DNA of 64,000 nt from assembly GCF_900327275.1 (NCBI RefSeq), contig NZ_LS398548.1, positions 1,054,001-1,118,000 on the forward strand, in the 5' to 3' direction. Position numbers and translations under genes: made by a program. The DNA comes from Orientia tsutsugamushi. Lineage in GTDB: Bacteria; Pseudomonadota; Alphaproteobacteria; Rickettsiales; Rickettsiaceae. Every line of letters begins with the position of its first letter. Position 1 is the first letter of the stretch. The notes below the pieces were generated by a model. That model worked only from the letters and a program-made list of their open reading frames with translations, made no database searches and had not been told where the DNA came from. Positions 9,060 to 18,405 of this stretch are shown here, one piece after another.

Positions 9060-11201
9060 ATGAGTCAGTATTTATTAGATCTAAATTCAGAACAACGAGA
9101 AGCAGTAATAACTACTAATGGTCCATTGTTAGTATTAGCTGGGGCTGGCACAGGTAAAACAAGAGTGATAACTTATCGTATTGCTTATATTATTGACCAA
9201 TTTATGGCATCACCAGAAGAAATTCTTGCAGTAACATTTACTAATAAAGCTGCAACAGAAATGCAATGGCGTGTCGCAGACATAACTAACAATACTACAG
9301 GTATATACATTGGAACTTTTCATGCTATTGCTACTAAAATTCTTAAAGCACATGCTGAGTTGGTAGGGTTAACATCATCATTTTCAATAATAGACCAATC
9401 TGAACAAGTCAGAGTTATTAAAAATATTTGTGAAACACATGGCATTTCAACAAAAAATTATTCCCCAAAAGATATTTGCGAAATAATAAGTAGATGGAAA
9501 GATCTTGGTGAGCAGCCTAAGATAGATTCCCATACTCCTATTTATCAAGTTGCACAAAAAATCTACCAACATTATCAAACAGAATTACAAAAATCCAATG
9601 TAGTTGATTTTGGAGATTTATTATTATACAACATGAAAATTTTCAGTGAATATCCGGATGTTTTAAATTTTTATCAAACAAAATTTAAGTATGTTTTTAT
9701 TGATGAATATCAAGATACTAATAATGTTCAGTATTTTTGGGCTAAAGCTTTAGTCAATTTGCATGAAAATTTATGTTGTGTAGGTGATGACGACCAATCA
9801 ATTTATAGTTGGAGAGGAGCAAACATAGAAAATATTTTAAAGTTTAAAGACGACTTCAAAAACGCTAAGTTAATTAAGCTTGAGCAAAATTATAGATCAA
9901 CTAATAGCATTTTAACAGCAGCTAGTAGTATCATTTGCAACAATAAATATCGTCATGATAAAAAACTATGGACTAATAAACAATCTGATCAACCAATAAG
10001 GATTGTATATTGTTATAATGATCGTGAAGAAGCGCGGTTTATTAGCTCTGAAATTAAAAAATTAATAACTAAATCACCTAATCTTTCCATTGCTGTACTA
10101 GTTAGATCTAGCTCCCAAGCTCATGTTTTAGAAGAGTCATTTTTTAGCAATAATATAAAATATCAAGTAATTGGTGGGTTTAGATTTTTTGATAGAATGG
10201 AAATTGCAGATATGATAGCATATTTGCGAGTACTAGTAAATCACAATGATAATTTAGCATTAACTAGAATTATTAATGTCCCTAAAAGATCTATTGGTCC
10301 AGCAACATTACATACTATTAAGGAGTATGCTCAGCAACAAAAAAGTTCAATGTTTACTGCAATTGAACAGATATTAAGTAAAAAACTTTTAAAACCTCAG
10401 CTAGAGTTAACATTACAAAATTTAATTAACAAATTTAAAGAATGGCATTCTCTATATAAAGCTGGTTATACTCCTGCTAAGGTAACTGAAATTATTTGCG
10501 ATGACTCTAATTATTTACAAATGTTAAAAGATGATAAATCTTCTCAGAGCGACAGAAGAATAGAAAATATTCAAGAAATGATTAGAGCAATGCTAGATTA
10601 TAATAGTATCGAAGAGTTTTTAGAACATGCAAGTTTATTTTTGGAACGAGATAATAGTATTAACGCTAAAGATAATAGCGTAGTTAGCTTAATGACTTTA
10701 CATGCATCTAAGGGTTTAGAATTTGATGTAGTATTTTTACCTGGATGGGAAGAAGGAGTTTTCCCTCATCAAAAATCACTTATTGTTGAAGATCAAAGAG
10801 CTTTAGAAGAAGAAAGAAGGATAGCTTATGTTGGAATTACCAGAGCTAAACAAAGTTTATACATTAGTTATACTGATCAAAGAAGAATATTTAATGAATT
10901 TGTAAAACTACAACCGTCAAGATTTTTATTAGATATACCTGATAGTATATCATTATCTACAACTTCAATGATACATTATAGCAGTGCTGCTAATAACAAC
11001 TGTTTTCAAAAATCATTATCAGCAGCACTACCTAATTCTCAATCTAAAGCTTCAAGCAAATTTTTTACAGGTGCAAAAGTTCTGCATAAACAATTTGGGC
11101 AAGGCACAGTAATAAGGATTATGAATGATAACATTGAAGTAGCATTTTACGTTGGTGGAATAAAAACTATAAAACAGCAATTCTTAACTATTAAAAAATA
11201 A
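9060..11201 (+). CDS. uvrD: UvrD/PcrA-type DNA helicase II
   Basis: This superfamily 1A 3'-5' DNA helicase acts in nucleotide excision and mismatch repair and in replication restart, moving on single strands with ATP. The 713-residue protein shows the Q motif LNSEQREAV (residues 8-16), Walker A AGAGTGKTRV (27-36), motif Ia TFTNKAATEM, motif II DEYQDT, motif III DDDQSIYSWRGA, motif IV QNYRST, motif V LMTLHASKGLEFDVVF and motif VI EEERRIAYVGITRA. It ends with the Tudor-like C-terminal segment VLHKQFGQGTVIRI typical of PcrA/UvrD rather than Rep. It is monocistronic between IS debris. With MutL in the same window it belongs to the mismatch repair set. Confidence 0.95.
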   Translation: MSQYLLDLNSEQREAVITTNGPLLVLAGAGTGKTRVITYRIAYIIDQFMASPEEILAVTFTNKAATEMQWRVADITNNTTGIYIGTFHAIATKILKAHAELVGLTSSFSIIDQSEQVRVIKNICETHGISTKNYSPKDICEIISRWKDLGEQPKIDSHTPIYQVAQKIYQHYQTELQKSNVVDFGDLLLYNMKIFSEYPDVLNFYQTKFKYVFIDEYQDTNNVQYFWAKALVNLHENLCCVGDDDQSIYSWRGANIENILKFKDDFKNAKLIKLEQNYRSTNSILTAASSIICNNKYRHDKKLWTNKQSDQPIRIVYCYNDREEARFISSEIKKLITKSPNLSIAVLVRSSSQAHVLEESFFSNNIKYQVIGGFRFFDRMEIADMIAYLRVLVNHNDNLALTRIINVPKRSIGPATLHTIKEYAQQQKSSMFTAIEQILSKKLLKPQLELTLQNLINKFKEWHSLYKAGYTPAKVTEIICDDSNYLQMLKDDKSSQSDRRIENIQEMIRAMLDYNSIEEFLEHASLFLERDNSINAKDNSVVSLMTLHASKGLEFDVVFLPGWEEGVFPHQKSLIVEDQRALEEERRIAYVGITRAKQSLYISYTDQRRIFNEFVKLQPSRFLLDIPDSISLSTTSMIHYSSAANNNCFQKSLSAALPNSQSKASSKFFTGAKVLHKQFGQGTVIRIMNDNIEVAFYVGGIKTIKQQFLTIKK

Positions 11202-11220
11202 ACAGAAAACCTCAATTTTT

Positions 11221-11254
11221 ACAATTGAATGAATTATCAAAAGAATTCAATTGT
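11221..11254. terminator. Inverted repeat after uvrD, possible terminator
   Basis: ACAATTGAAT (11221-11230) pairs exactly with ATTCAATTGT (11245-11254) across a 14-base loop, 20 bases after the uvrD stop. There is no GC-rich stem and no clear U-tract, so termination is only a guess from its position. Confidence 0.3.
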
Positions 11255-11401
11255 ACATTTGTAGCCATATTGAAAGCAAAGTAAGTTGCTACCAGGCTTA
11301 AAAGTAGTTTAATTTTTTGTGTAAAAAAAATTGCTCTGTATATGTTCTAAGTTTAAATCAGTAGAATATGCAGGCTAAGGCAATTAAAAATTAAACATGA
11401 T

Positions 11402-11719
11402 ATGAATACACTTTCAATTTTAAATATAATGACTTCAGATACAGCGTTAAAAATTAAGAATGGTCTACGTATATTTACTAATCTTAGTAAATATACGAAA
11501 ACATATTTATTGGACATAGATGATAAACGTTTATTAAATAAACCTTCCTTAATTGAATCTGTCTTTAATATACTAAAAAAACATATGCATTTAGAGCATA
11601 CTAGACATCGTTCTCCTATTAATTTCTTGGTTCATAAATTGCTTCTCTTGCTAGTTATTCTACCTCAAAACTTAATTCCAATCTTATATCCTGGTCTTTT
11701 CCTTCCTATCTTATCATAA
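11402..11719 (+). pseudogene. IS982-like transposase, C-terminal remnant
   Basis: The 105-residue reading frame resembles the C-terminal part of IS982-family transposases: a segment like GLRIFTNLSKYTKTYLL followed by DKRLLNKPSLIESVFNILKK and LEHTRHRSPINF, the conserved R-S-L-I-E and E-H-T-R-H-R-S motifs that carry the last catalytic acidic residue. The N-terminal two thirds are absent and the C-terminus reads into unrelated hydrophobic sequence. No other IS982 piece was found nearby. This is a fragment, not a gene. Confidence 0.65.
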
Positions 11720-11728
11720 TCTAACGTT

Positions 11729-11833
11729 TATAGTCATTTACAAATGAAGTTTGCGTATAAAATATCCTGTTAGTAAATCTTATGATGCTATTGTCGCTTT
11801 TTTTATGCTCAAACCTCATTGTAAATAACTATA
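11729..11833. repeat. IS630-derived MITE, copy 1
   Basis: A 105-bp element with inverted ends TATAGTCATTTACAAATGAA and the complement of its right end, TTCATTG/CCTCATTGTAAATAACTATA. The middle (AAAATATCCTGTTAGTAAATC, TGATGCTATTGTCGC) matches the copy at 49328-49431, whose ends are perfect. The same terminal sequence borders an IS630 transposase tail at 42580, which identifies the parent. TA at the outer ends fits the Tc1/IS630 target preference. Confidence 0.8.
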
Positions 11834-11867
11834 TATGCCATTTGCGGCGTATGTTTAATTTTACATT

Positions 11868-12010
11868 AGACCTCTTTCGAAACTAGCTAAGGTAGTTCAA
11901 AATTATTGCTGTCAAATATCGAAATAGACGTAAAAGATTAGGTCTTAGATTTAATTTGATCTCTGGCATTTACAATTTTGAACTACCTTAACTAGTTTCG
12001 AAAGAAGTCT
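11868..12010. repeat. IS5-derived MITE
   Basis: A 143-bp element bounded by 37-base inverted repeats that differ at two positions, starting AGACCTCTTTCGAAACTAG and ending in the complement of AGACTTCTTTCGAAACTAG. Between them lies only the last part of the transposase (read on the plus strand as YRNRRKRLGLRFNLISGIYN). It is therefore an internally deleted derivative of the IS5 element at 8047-8955. ATT flanks both sides, a possible 3-bp target duplication. It sits eight bases from the cysS stop and could act as a hairpin terminator for cysS. Confidence 0.82.
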
Positions 12011-12017
12011 ATTAAAG

Positions 12018-13454
12018 CTATTTTATTACCTTCCAACTAGTGGTGCCATCTGCTTTATCAGTTAAACTAATTCCATTGCTTAGTAGTTGAGAACGAATCT
12101 GATCAGCTAAGTTCCAATCCTTATCTTGTTTAGCTTGTATACGCTTAGCAATTAATAAATCAATCTCATGAGGTATTACATTGCTATTATCTTTTACATC
12201 ATTTCTGTCTTTGATAAATTGATAATTGTGTAGTATTCCTAATAAATTGCTTGCATACAATAATGCCTGAGTTAAAGCTAACTTATCTTCACTGTGATTT
12301 TGACTTCTGATTTGTTTTGCAATATTCAATAAACATGCAATTGCTTTAGGACTATTTAAATCATCTAACAGAGCACTAATAAACTCCACAGTAAAGGCAT
12401 TACCTTTAAATTCGGCTTTGATGTTATCTTGTTGCTGCGCTGTTCCGTTTACAGAATCAATAGTATCATATAAATAATTAATAATGTTTTTAGCATCATT
12501 TAAAGATTTATCATTAAAATCTAATGGTTTTCGGTAATGTGTACTAAGAAACATCAATCTTACTGCTGCCCCGTTAATATTTTGTTTTTGTAAGTCTCTT
12601 ACGGTAACAAAATTATTCAAAGATTTACTCATCTTTTCACCTTTTACAGTTAAAAATCCGTTATGTACCCAATATGAAGCATGACGAGATTCAGGAAAAG
12701 CACATCTACTCTGAGCAATTTCATTAGTATGATGCGGAAATATTAAATCAGCCCCTCCACCATGTATATCAAAATTCTCTCCTAAAAATTTATAACTCAT
12801 AGCAGAACACTCAATATGCCAACCAGGACGCCCCTTCCCCCATGGGCTATCAAAAACTGCATCTATATCTTCATTATCTGCATTAGCTGGTTTCCACAAA
12901 ACAAAATCAGCCAAATAAGACTTTTTTGGTTCAGAACTTTCACTACTATTTAATATCATTGAATCAAATGTGCGGCGTGATAGTAGATTGTAATCCTGAA
13001 AAGTTTTAACAGCAAAATATACATGCCCATCATCAGTACTATAAGCATTACCAGTTTGAATTAACGATGTAATAATATTAATCATGACATCAATATTATC
13101 TGTCGCTTTTGGTTCAATGGTAGGATTGCCGCACCCTAGATATGACATATCCTCGTGAAACTTAATTGTAGTTTCATGTGTTAATTTGAATATGCTAATC
13201 TTAAGTTCTTTAGCTCGATTTATAATTTTATCATCAATATCCGTAATATTTCTTACATAAGTTATATTTTGTCTACCATAAATCAAACTTAGCACTCGAT
13301 ATAAAAGATCATATATAACAACAGAACGAGCATTGCCAATATGAGGTACATCATATACTGTAGGACCACATACATACATTTTTACTGATTTGCAGTTTAA
13401 CGGAACAAATCTTTCTTTTTTCCTAGAAAGTGTGTTATAAATATATAAGTTCAT
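12018..13454 (-). CDS. cysS: Cysteinyl-tRNA synthetase
   Basis: This class I synthetase charges tRNA-Cys with cysteine in the cytoplasm. The 478-residue protein shows the zinc-ligand and HIGH region [19 protein letters not shown] (residues 26-44), the zinc-site motif [13 protein letters not shown], the [19 protein letters not shown] block, and KMSKS (in [11 protein letters not shown]). The C-terminal DALR-like region follows, and the length is normal for the family. It lies 64 bases downstream of gltX on the same strand, so the two synthetases are probably co-transcribed. The stop is followed almost at once by the IS5-derived palindrome. Confidence 0.97.
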   Translation of the reverse strand: MNLYIYNTLSRKKERFVPLNCKSVKMYVCGPTVYDVPHIGNARSVVIYDLLYRVLSLIYGRQNITYVRNITDIDDKIINRAKELKISIFKLTHETTIKFHEDMSYLGCGNPTIEPKATDNIDVMINIITSLIQTGNAYSTDDGHVYFAVKTFQDYNLLSRRTFDSMILNSSESSEPKKSYLADFVLWKPANADNEDIDAVFDSPWGKGRPGWHIECSAMSYKFLGENFDIHGGGADLIFPHHTNEIAQSRCAFPESRHASYWVHNGFLTVKGEKMSKSLNNFVTVRDLQKQNINGAAVRLMFLSTHYRKPLDFNDKSLNDAKNIINYLYDTIDSVNGTAQQQDNIKAEFKGNAFTVEFISALLDDLNSPKAIACLLNIAKQIRSQNHSEDKLALTQALLYASNLLGILHNYQFIKDRNDVKDNSNVIPHEIDLLIAKRIQAKQDKDWNLADQIRSQLLSNGISLTDKADGTTSWKVIK

Positions 13455-13518
13455 ATACTATACTCTAATATTTATCGTCCTTGATTATATGAATACCTGA
13501 ATTGTTAAACTTTCTTGT

Positions 13519-14865
13519 TTATTGATATCTTAGAAGTCTTGCTCTAACTTCCTCTCCTCCAATTAAAGGTAATAAATATTTTAATTCAGGGCCATATGTT
13601 ATACCAGTTAGAGCTAATCTTAAAGGCATAAATAATGCTTTACCACGTCTATTAGTTGCTTTAATAATATTTTGAACCCAATTATCCCAACTATTATCAG
13701 TTAACTTTCCTGAAGGCAACAATTCAGCAGCAAGCTTTAAAAACTCTGCATCCTGCTCCTGAAATTTATCTAAAGTAGGTAAATAGCATATTTGCCACCA
13801 AATCTTGATATCATTTAATGTATTCAGATTATGGCGTACCGCTAACCAAAATTCTTTAGTAACATCAGGTAATCCAATTGCAGTTAACCTATGTTTAATG
13901 GTATCATACTCAGTGTTTACAAGAAGCTTATGATTTAGCGTAACAAGCTCATTTTCATTATAAATAATTGTACTTTTTGAAAATGCACTAAGATCAAACT
14001 TAGTGATAAGTGATTCTAAACTGAAATATGTATCAACGTTATTTGATGTACCAGACAATGCTAATAAATTATTAACAGCCATTGGTTCAATACCTAATTG
14101 ATCTCTGAGGTAATCAATTGTAAAGCCCCCTATTCTTTTAGAAATTTTACCACTATCTGACTTAATTAAACTTAGATGTCCTAATTGAGGTATTGCAGCA
14201 CCTAAGGCTTCAAACATCTGAATTTGAATAGCTGTATTAGTAATATGATCTTCACCACGTATGATATGACTAATGTGATATTCTATATCATCAATAACAG
14301 AACATAACATATAGATCATGGTACCATCTTCTTTTATAACTATCGGATCACTAATATTTGAACCATCATATTTGATTTCTCCCTTAATTAAATCATTCCA
14401 AATTATTGGTTTATTACGATCAATTAAAAATCGATAATGAACTTTATATCCTTCAGCTTGCAATTGTGCCTTCTGGGCTGTTGTTAGTTCAAGAGCTTTT
14501 CTGCTATAGATTGGCGGATAACCAGATGTAAGCTGTCTCTTTCGCTCTATTTCTAGCATTTCAGGCGTTTCATAACATTCATATAATCTACCACTACTAA
14601 TTAAATATTGCTTAACTGCTGCATATTTATTGAATCTAGTAGACTGTAAAAAGCTGCTATTCCAATTTATTCCTAACCACTGCAAATCTTTAATAATAGC
14701 TTCATGGTATTCTACTTTACTACGGTCACGATCTGTATCATCAATACGCAGAATAAAATTTCCATTATACTTTTGGGCATACAACCAATTTACTAAAGCA
14801 ACTCTAACATTGCCAATATGTAATTTTCCTGTGGGAGAAGGAGCAAATCTAGTAATTACAGTCAT
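13519..14865 (-). CDS. gltX: Glutamyl-tRNA synthetase
   Basis: This class I synthetase attaches glutamate to tRNA-Glu. In Rickettsiales, which keep two gltX copies, one may also mischarge tRNA-Gln for GatCAB. The start chosen is the ATG at 14865, giving MTVITRFAPSPTGKLHIG, the canonical N-terminus with the HIGH motif; the upstream in-frame ATG at 14919 would add 18 residues not seen in the family. Other signs are FILRIDDTDRDRS, IIRGEDHITNT and the KMSKS equivalent SGKISKRIGG. The product is about 448 residues. It is the upstream partner of cysS. Which of the two rickettsial paralogues this is cannot be settled from the sequence alone. Confidence 0.95.
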   Translation of the reverse strand: MTVITRFAPSPTGKLHIGNVRVALVNWLYAQKYNGNFILRIDDTDRDRSKVEYHEAIIKDLQWLGINWNSSFLQSTRFNKYAAVKQYLISSGRLYECYETPEMLEIERKRQLTSGYPPIYSRKALELTTAQKAQLQAEGYKVHYRFLIDRNKPIIWNDLIKGEIKYDGSNISDPIVIKEDGTMIYMLCSVIDDIEYHISHIIRGEDHITNTAIQIQMFEALGAAIPQLGHLSLIKSDSGKISKRIGGFTIDYLRDQLGIEPMAVNNLLALSGTSNNVDTYFSLESLITKFDLSAFSKSTIIYNENELVTLNHKLLVNTEYDTIKHRLTAIGLPDVTKEFWLAVRHNLNTLNDIKIWWQICYLPTLDKFQEQDAEFLKLAAELLPSGKLTDNSWDNWVQNIIKATNRRGKALFMPLRLALTGITYGPELKYLLPLIGGEEVRARLLRYQ

Positions 14866-15045
14866 TTTTTCTAAATTTAAATTATCAAAAAAGGATGCTA
14901 ATAGATATTTATTATGCAAGATTATGACATTATTGCAATACCTATACTGATTTAACTTCGAATTGGCAAGAAAAGAACAGATTATATGTACTGCTTTCTA
15001 CTATGCGTTTGATATAAGGAAAATAAAGTAGTAGACTGAAAAAAA

Positions 15046-17088
15046 TCATCTCCTGCCAAATAGCTTCTCTATATCTTTTAGCTCAAATCTAACATAAGTT
15101 GGGCGACCATGATTACATTGTCCAGAAAATGGAGTTGTTTCAATTTGACGTAATAAACTATTCATCTCTGCAATAGTTAATATTCTACCTGATCTTATAG
15201 AATGATAACATGAATAAGATTGTAATATTTTTTCCACCATATCAGCTAATAATATATGATCATCAGTAGTAAGCAAATAATCAGCAACATCATTCACAAC
15301 TGCTTCAATATCAACAGATTGCAATATTGCTGGCATTTCAAAAACTTTTACTTGTACATCACCACAACGTTCAAACCCCATACCTAATGCTAGAATTTCT
15401 TGCATTTTATCACATAATTTTTCTACTCTAACAATATCAGGCAAAATAACAACTTGCGGCATCAACAATCGCTGTCTGATAATTTGCCCTGCCTGAAATT
15501 GAGAACGTAAATTCTCATAAGTTATCCTTTCATGAGCTGCATGCTGATCTACAATTATTAAGCTATCTACAGTTTGAGCAAGAATATAATTACCATGAAA
15601 TTGAGCACAAGCTAATCCTAAAGGTAGTTGATAACTATCTCCAAAATTATTACAGAAGCCATCATTTAATTTCTGTACACTTTCTTGCTTATTAACATCC
15701 ACTTTCCCATTAGTAGCTATGTTACGAGCAATTATATCATCTTTAGTCTTATCATCATCCAAAATACTCATATGCTGATTTGACTCTGTATTACCACCTA
15801 ATTGATTAAATGCAGAAAAAGATTTTATATTCTCTGTTGTTGACTCTATTTTATGCTGCTCGTTATCACTGACTAAATTGTTTGTTTGAATATCTTGAAA
15901 TTCAGATTTCAAATTTACATTAAAATCCTTGCTAAAATTATTTACTAGTTCTTGTAATGGAAACTGCTGAATATTTTTTATATCTTTACTTAATTCTAGT
16001 TTTTCAGATATATCAGTATCATATTGAGGTTTCATATATTTATTTGCATCACTTGCAGCTATCGATGAAACCAACTGAGATGTATTCAATAATGCTTGTT
16101 TAATAGCACTAATTATAATGCCTCTAACTAAACTAGAGTCATGAAACCTCACTTCACTTTTAGTAGGATGAACATTAACATCAACAAAATGAGGAGCAAC
16201 GCTAATAAAAATTACAACTACTGGATATCTTTCACGAGCTAATACTCCTTGATATGCTAATCTGATTGCTGTCATTAACAGCTTATCTTTTACTGGACGA
16301 TTATTAACAAATAATAATTGATCTTCAGCTGAAGCCTTATTATATGTTGGAACACTAACAAAGCCAGTAATAGATAATTCATCTCTTTCTATGCCTATTG
16401 ATATTGCATTATCAATAAAATTTTTTGATAATATTTCAGATATTCTAGATTTTCTAGCATCATCAAAAGATAATTGAGAACTTGCTTTAAGTTTTAAAAT
16501 AGTCTTATCATCATGTACTAATGAAAATGCAATATGAGGATAAGAAATTGCTAATCTTTTTACTACATCATAACACACTATATATTCAGTACGATCAGAG
16601 CGTAAAAATTTTAATCTAGCTGGAGTAGCAAAAAAAAGGTCTCTTACTTCTATTTTAGTTCCTGTTAGCTGCAATTGAGGTAATGAATTTATTTTAGTTT
16701 TAACTCCACCATGAACATTAATTTCATAAGCTTGATCATGAAGTTTAGATTTAGTTACAATGCGCATTCTACTCACAGAAGCAATTGAAGGCAAAGCTTC
16801 ACCTCGAAATCCAAAAGTATTAATATTCATAATATCATTTTCATTTAACTTCGAAGTAGTATGACGTTCAATTGCAGTTTCTAAGTCTTCTGCAGACATA
16901 CCACAGCCATTATCTGAAACTATAATTAAATTCTTGCCAGATTTTTCTAGTGTAATATCAACTTTCATTGCTCCTGAGTCAATTGAATTCTCAACTAGTT
17001 CTTTAACAACAGAAGCAGGACGCTCTACTACCTCTCCAGCAGCTATACGGTTTATAGTAGTATCAGACAAATATTTTATTACACCCAT
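15046..17088 (-). CDS. mutL: DNA mismatch repair protein MutL
   Basis: MutL couples mismatch recognition by MutS to strand incision and UvrD unwinding. The 680-residue protein has the GHKL ATPase domain with IAAGEVVERPASVVKELVEN, IVSDNGCGM, TFGFRGEALPSI and FVNNRPVKD, then VNVHPTKSEVRF. A long Asn/Asp/Ser-rich linker covers about residues 340-480. The C-terminal dimerisation domain follows from about residue 490 and includes DQHAAHERITYE, which fits the DQHA(X)2E(X)4E metal site of nuclease-active MutL, and CNHGRPTYVRF at the end. This agrees with the absence of MutH in alphaproteobacteria. It starts 27 bases after the MFS gene ends, so the two may share a transcript. Confidence 0.96.
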   Translation of the reverse strand: MGVIKYLSDTTINRIAAGEVVERPASVVKELVENSIDSGAMKVDITLEKSGKNLIIVSDNGCGMSAEDLETAIERHTTSKLNENDIMNINTFGFRGEALPSIASVSRMRIVTKSKLHDQAYEINVHGGVKTKINSLPQLQLTGTKIEVRDLFFATPARLKFLRSDRTEYIVCYDVVKRLAISYPHIAFSLVHDDKTILKLKASSQLSFDDARKSRISEILSKNFIDNAISIGIERDELSITGFVSVPTYNKASAEDQLLFVNNRPVKDKLLMTAIRLAYQGVLARERYPVVVIFISVAPHFVDVNVHPTKSEVRFHDSSLVRGIIISAIKQALLNTSQLVSSIAASDANKYMKPQYDTDISEKLELSKDIKNIQQFPLQELVNNFSKDFNVNLKSEFQDIQTNNLVSDNEQHKIESTTENIKSFSAFNQLGGNTESNQHMSILDDDKTKDDIIARNIATNGKVDVNKQESVQKLNDGFCNNFGDSYQLPLGLACAQFHGNYILAQTVDSLIIVDQHAAHERITYENLRSQFQAGQIIRQRLLMPQVVILPDIVRVEKLCDKMQEILALGMGFERCGDVQVKVFEMPAILQSVDIEAVVNDVADYLLTTDDHILLADMVEKILQSYSCYHSIRSGRILTIAEMNSLLRQIETTPFSGQCNHGRPTYVRFELKDIEKLFGRR

Positions 17089-17115
17089 ACAACTTTACCA
17101 CATCACATATTTAGA

Positions 17116-18369
17116 TTAGAAACTTAGATTTTGCTGATTTTTGCTACAATAATCAAGCAAATAAATTACTGTAATCATAATAACGATTATTACTAAAAAA
17201 TACATCATTGGCCACCATGCACTACCTATCTGATATAAGCTAGTCGCAACAAACGTTGTTGGACCAGAAATTAAGCTTGACCCACAAGCATGTGCAGCAC
17301 TAAATAATCTATATCTTATAGTCTGAGGAATACTTTCCTTAAGAAAAACTAAAGCTGGCATAGTTAAAAACGGCACAAGCATACACATAGTCAGGTATAA
17401 TACTGGAACAAAGTTGCCTAAATTTATCATATAAGCCATAATAATGGTAGCTATTCCTAAGCAACAAAAAGCAACAGAAGAAACTAATTTTTTACCTATA
17501 ATATCAGCAGTATATCCTCCTATAATTGCAAATAACATCTGTATTGCAATTCCAAGTGTGACATAATATTTCGCTGTAGCTTCATCTAAATATTGCAATA
17601 TTTTAAAAATATATGTACCAAAAAATATCGTACAAAATTGATTAGTGCTACCAATAGTACCAGCTATTAATACAGCTAAAATAAATACATTTAAATTCTT
17701 ATGTATAATCTGCAAAATTGAACAGTCTTTATATTCATGATACTGAGGATTTTTTACTTGATCATTTTGAATAGATTGCATAAATATCTTGCGTATAATT
17801 ACCACACATATTCCAAATACTCCTCCCAGTACAAAAGCAAAACGCCAGCTATATTTAGGCATGATATCTAAAGTAAAAACCAATGCTGATATAGAGGCAA
17901 TAAATGATCCACAGGTCGTAGAAGCATTAACTATGCCCCCACCCAAGCATTTATATTTATCACCTATAGTTTCATATACATATAATCTTACTCCATCAGT
18001 TCCTGGTGAAGTAAACATACATATAGAAATTCTAGCTAATAATAAGCCAAAAACTGATAACACACCGATAGTATTATAACATGGTAAAATAGCAATTAAT
18101 AACGACCCACTAGCTGTCCCTATTAAGCTTATACTAAAAGTAGCATTTCGACCATAAAGATCACCTATTCTCCCCAAAATAATAGCTCCAATTGCTTTAC
18201 CAAAAATAGCTATTCCCATAATAAGATAAGTATTTCTTAATTGTGTAATACTATCACTTTTAGTAATAAAACACTCAGAAATTTGAGAAGCTAATAAGCC
18301 AAATAAATGATAATCATAATAATGAGCTAAAGTTACAAGCATAGATAAAATTAGAACCTTCTTGTTCAT
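17116..18369 (-). CDS. MFS permease, ProP-like
   Basis: A 417-residue membrane protein with about 12 predicted helices and the major facilitator signature GRIGDLYGRNATFSISL between helices 2 and 3 (residues 66-82). A second, degenerate copy (GGYTADIIGKKLVSS) lies at mid-protein. Rickettsiales carry many paralogues of this metabolite/H+ symporter subfamily, usually labelled ProP although the substrates are mostly unknown and proline/betaine should not be assumed. The gene is upstream of mutL (27-base gap). Its frame is intact and no signal for a specific substrate was recognised. Confidence 0.85.
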   Translation of the reverse strand: MNKKVLILSMLVTLAHYYDYHLFGLLASQISECFITKSDSITQLRNTYLIMGIAIFGKAIGAIILGRIGDLYGRNATFSISLIGTASGSLLIAILPCYNTIGVLSVFGLLLARISICMFTSPGTDGVRLYVYETIGDKYKCLGGGIVNASTTCGSFIASISALVFTLDIMPKYSWRFAFVLGGVFGICVVIIRKIFMQSIQNDQVKNPQYHEYKDCSILQIIHKNLNVFILAVLIAGTIGSTNQFCTIFFGTYIFKILQYLDEATAKYYVTLGIAIQMLFAIIGGYTADIIGKKLVSSVAFCCLGIATIIMAYMINLGNFVPVLYLTMCMLVPFLTMPALVFLKESIPQTIRYRLFSAAHACGSSLISGPTTFVATSLYQIGSAWWPMMYFLVIIVIMITVIYLLDYCSKNQQNLSF

Positions 18370-18405
18370 AAATCTTATTCTCCTAAAATACTGAATATCA
18401 TGTCA

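Noticed and set aside
14866-14919. Upstream start for gltX
   Set aside because: It would add 18 residues before the canonical MTVITRFAPSPTG start.
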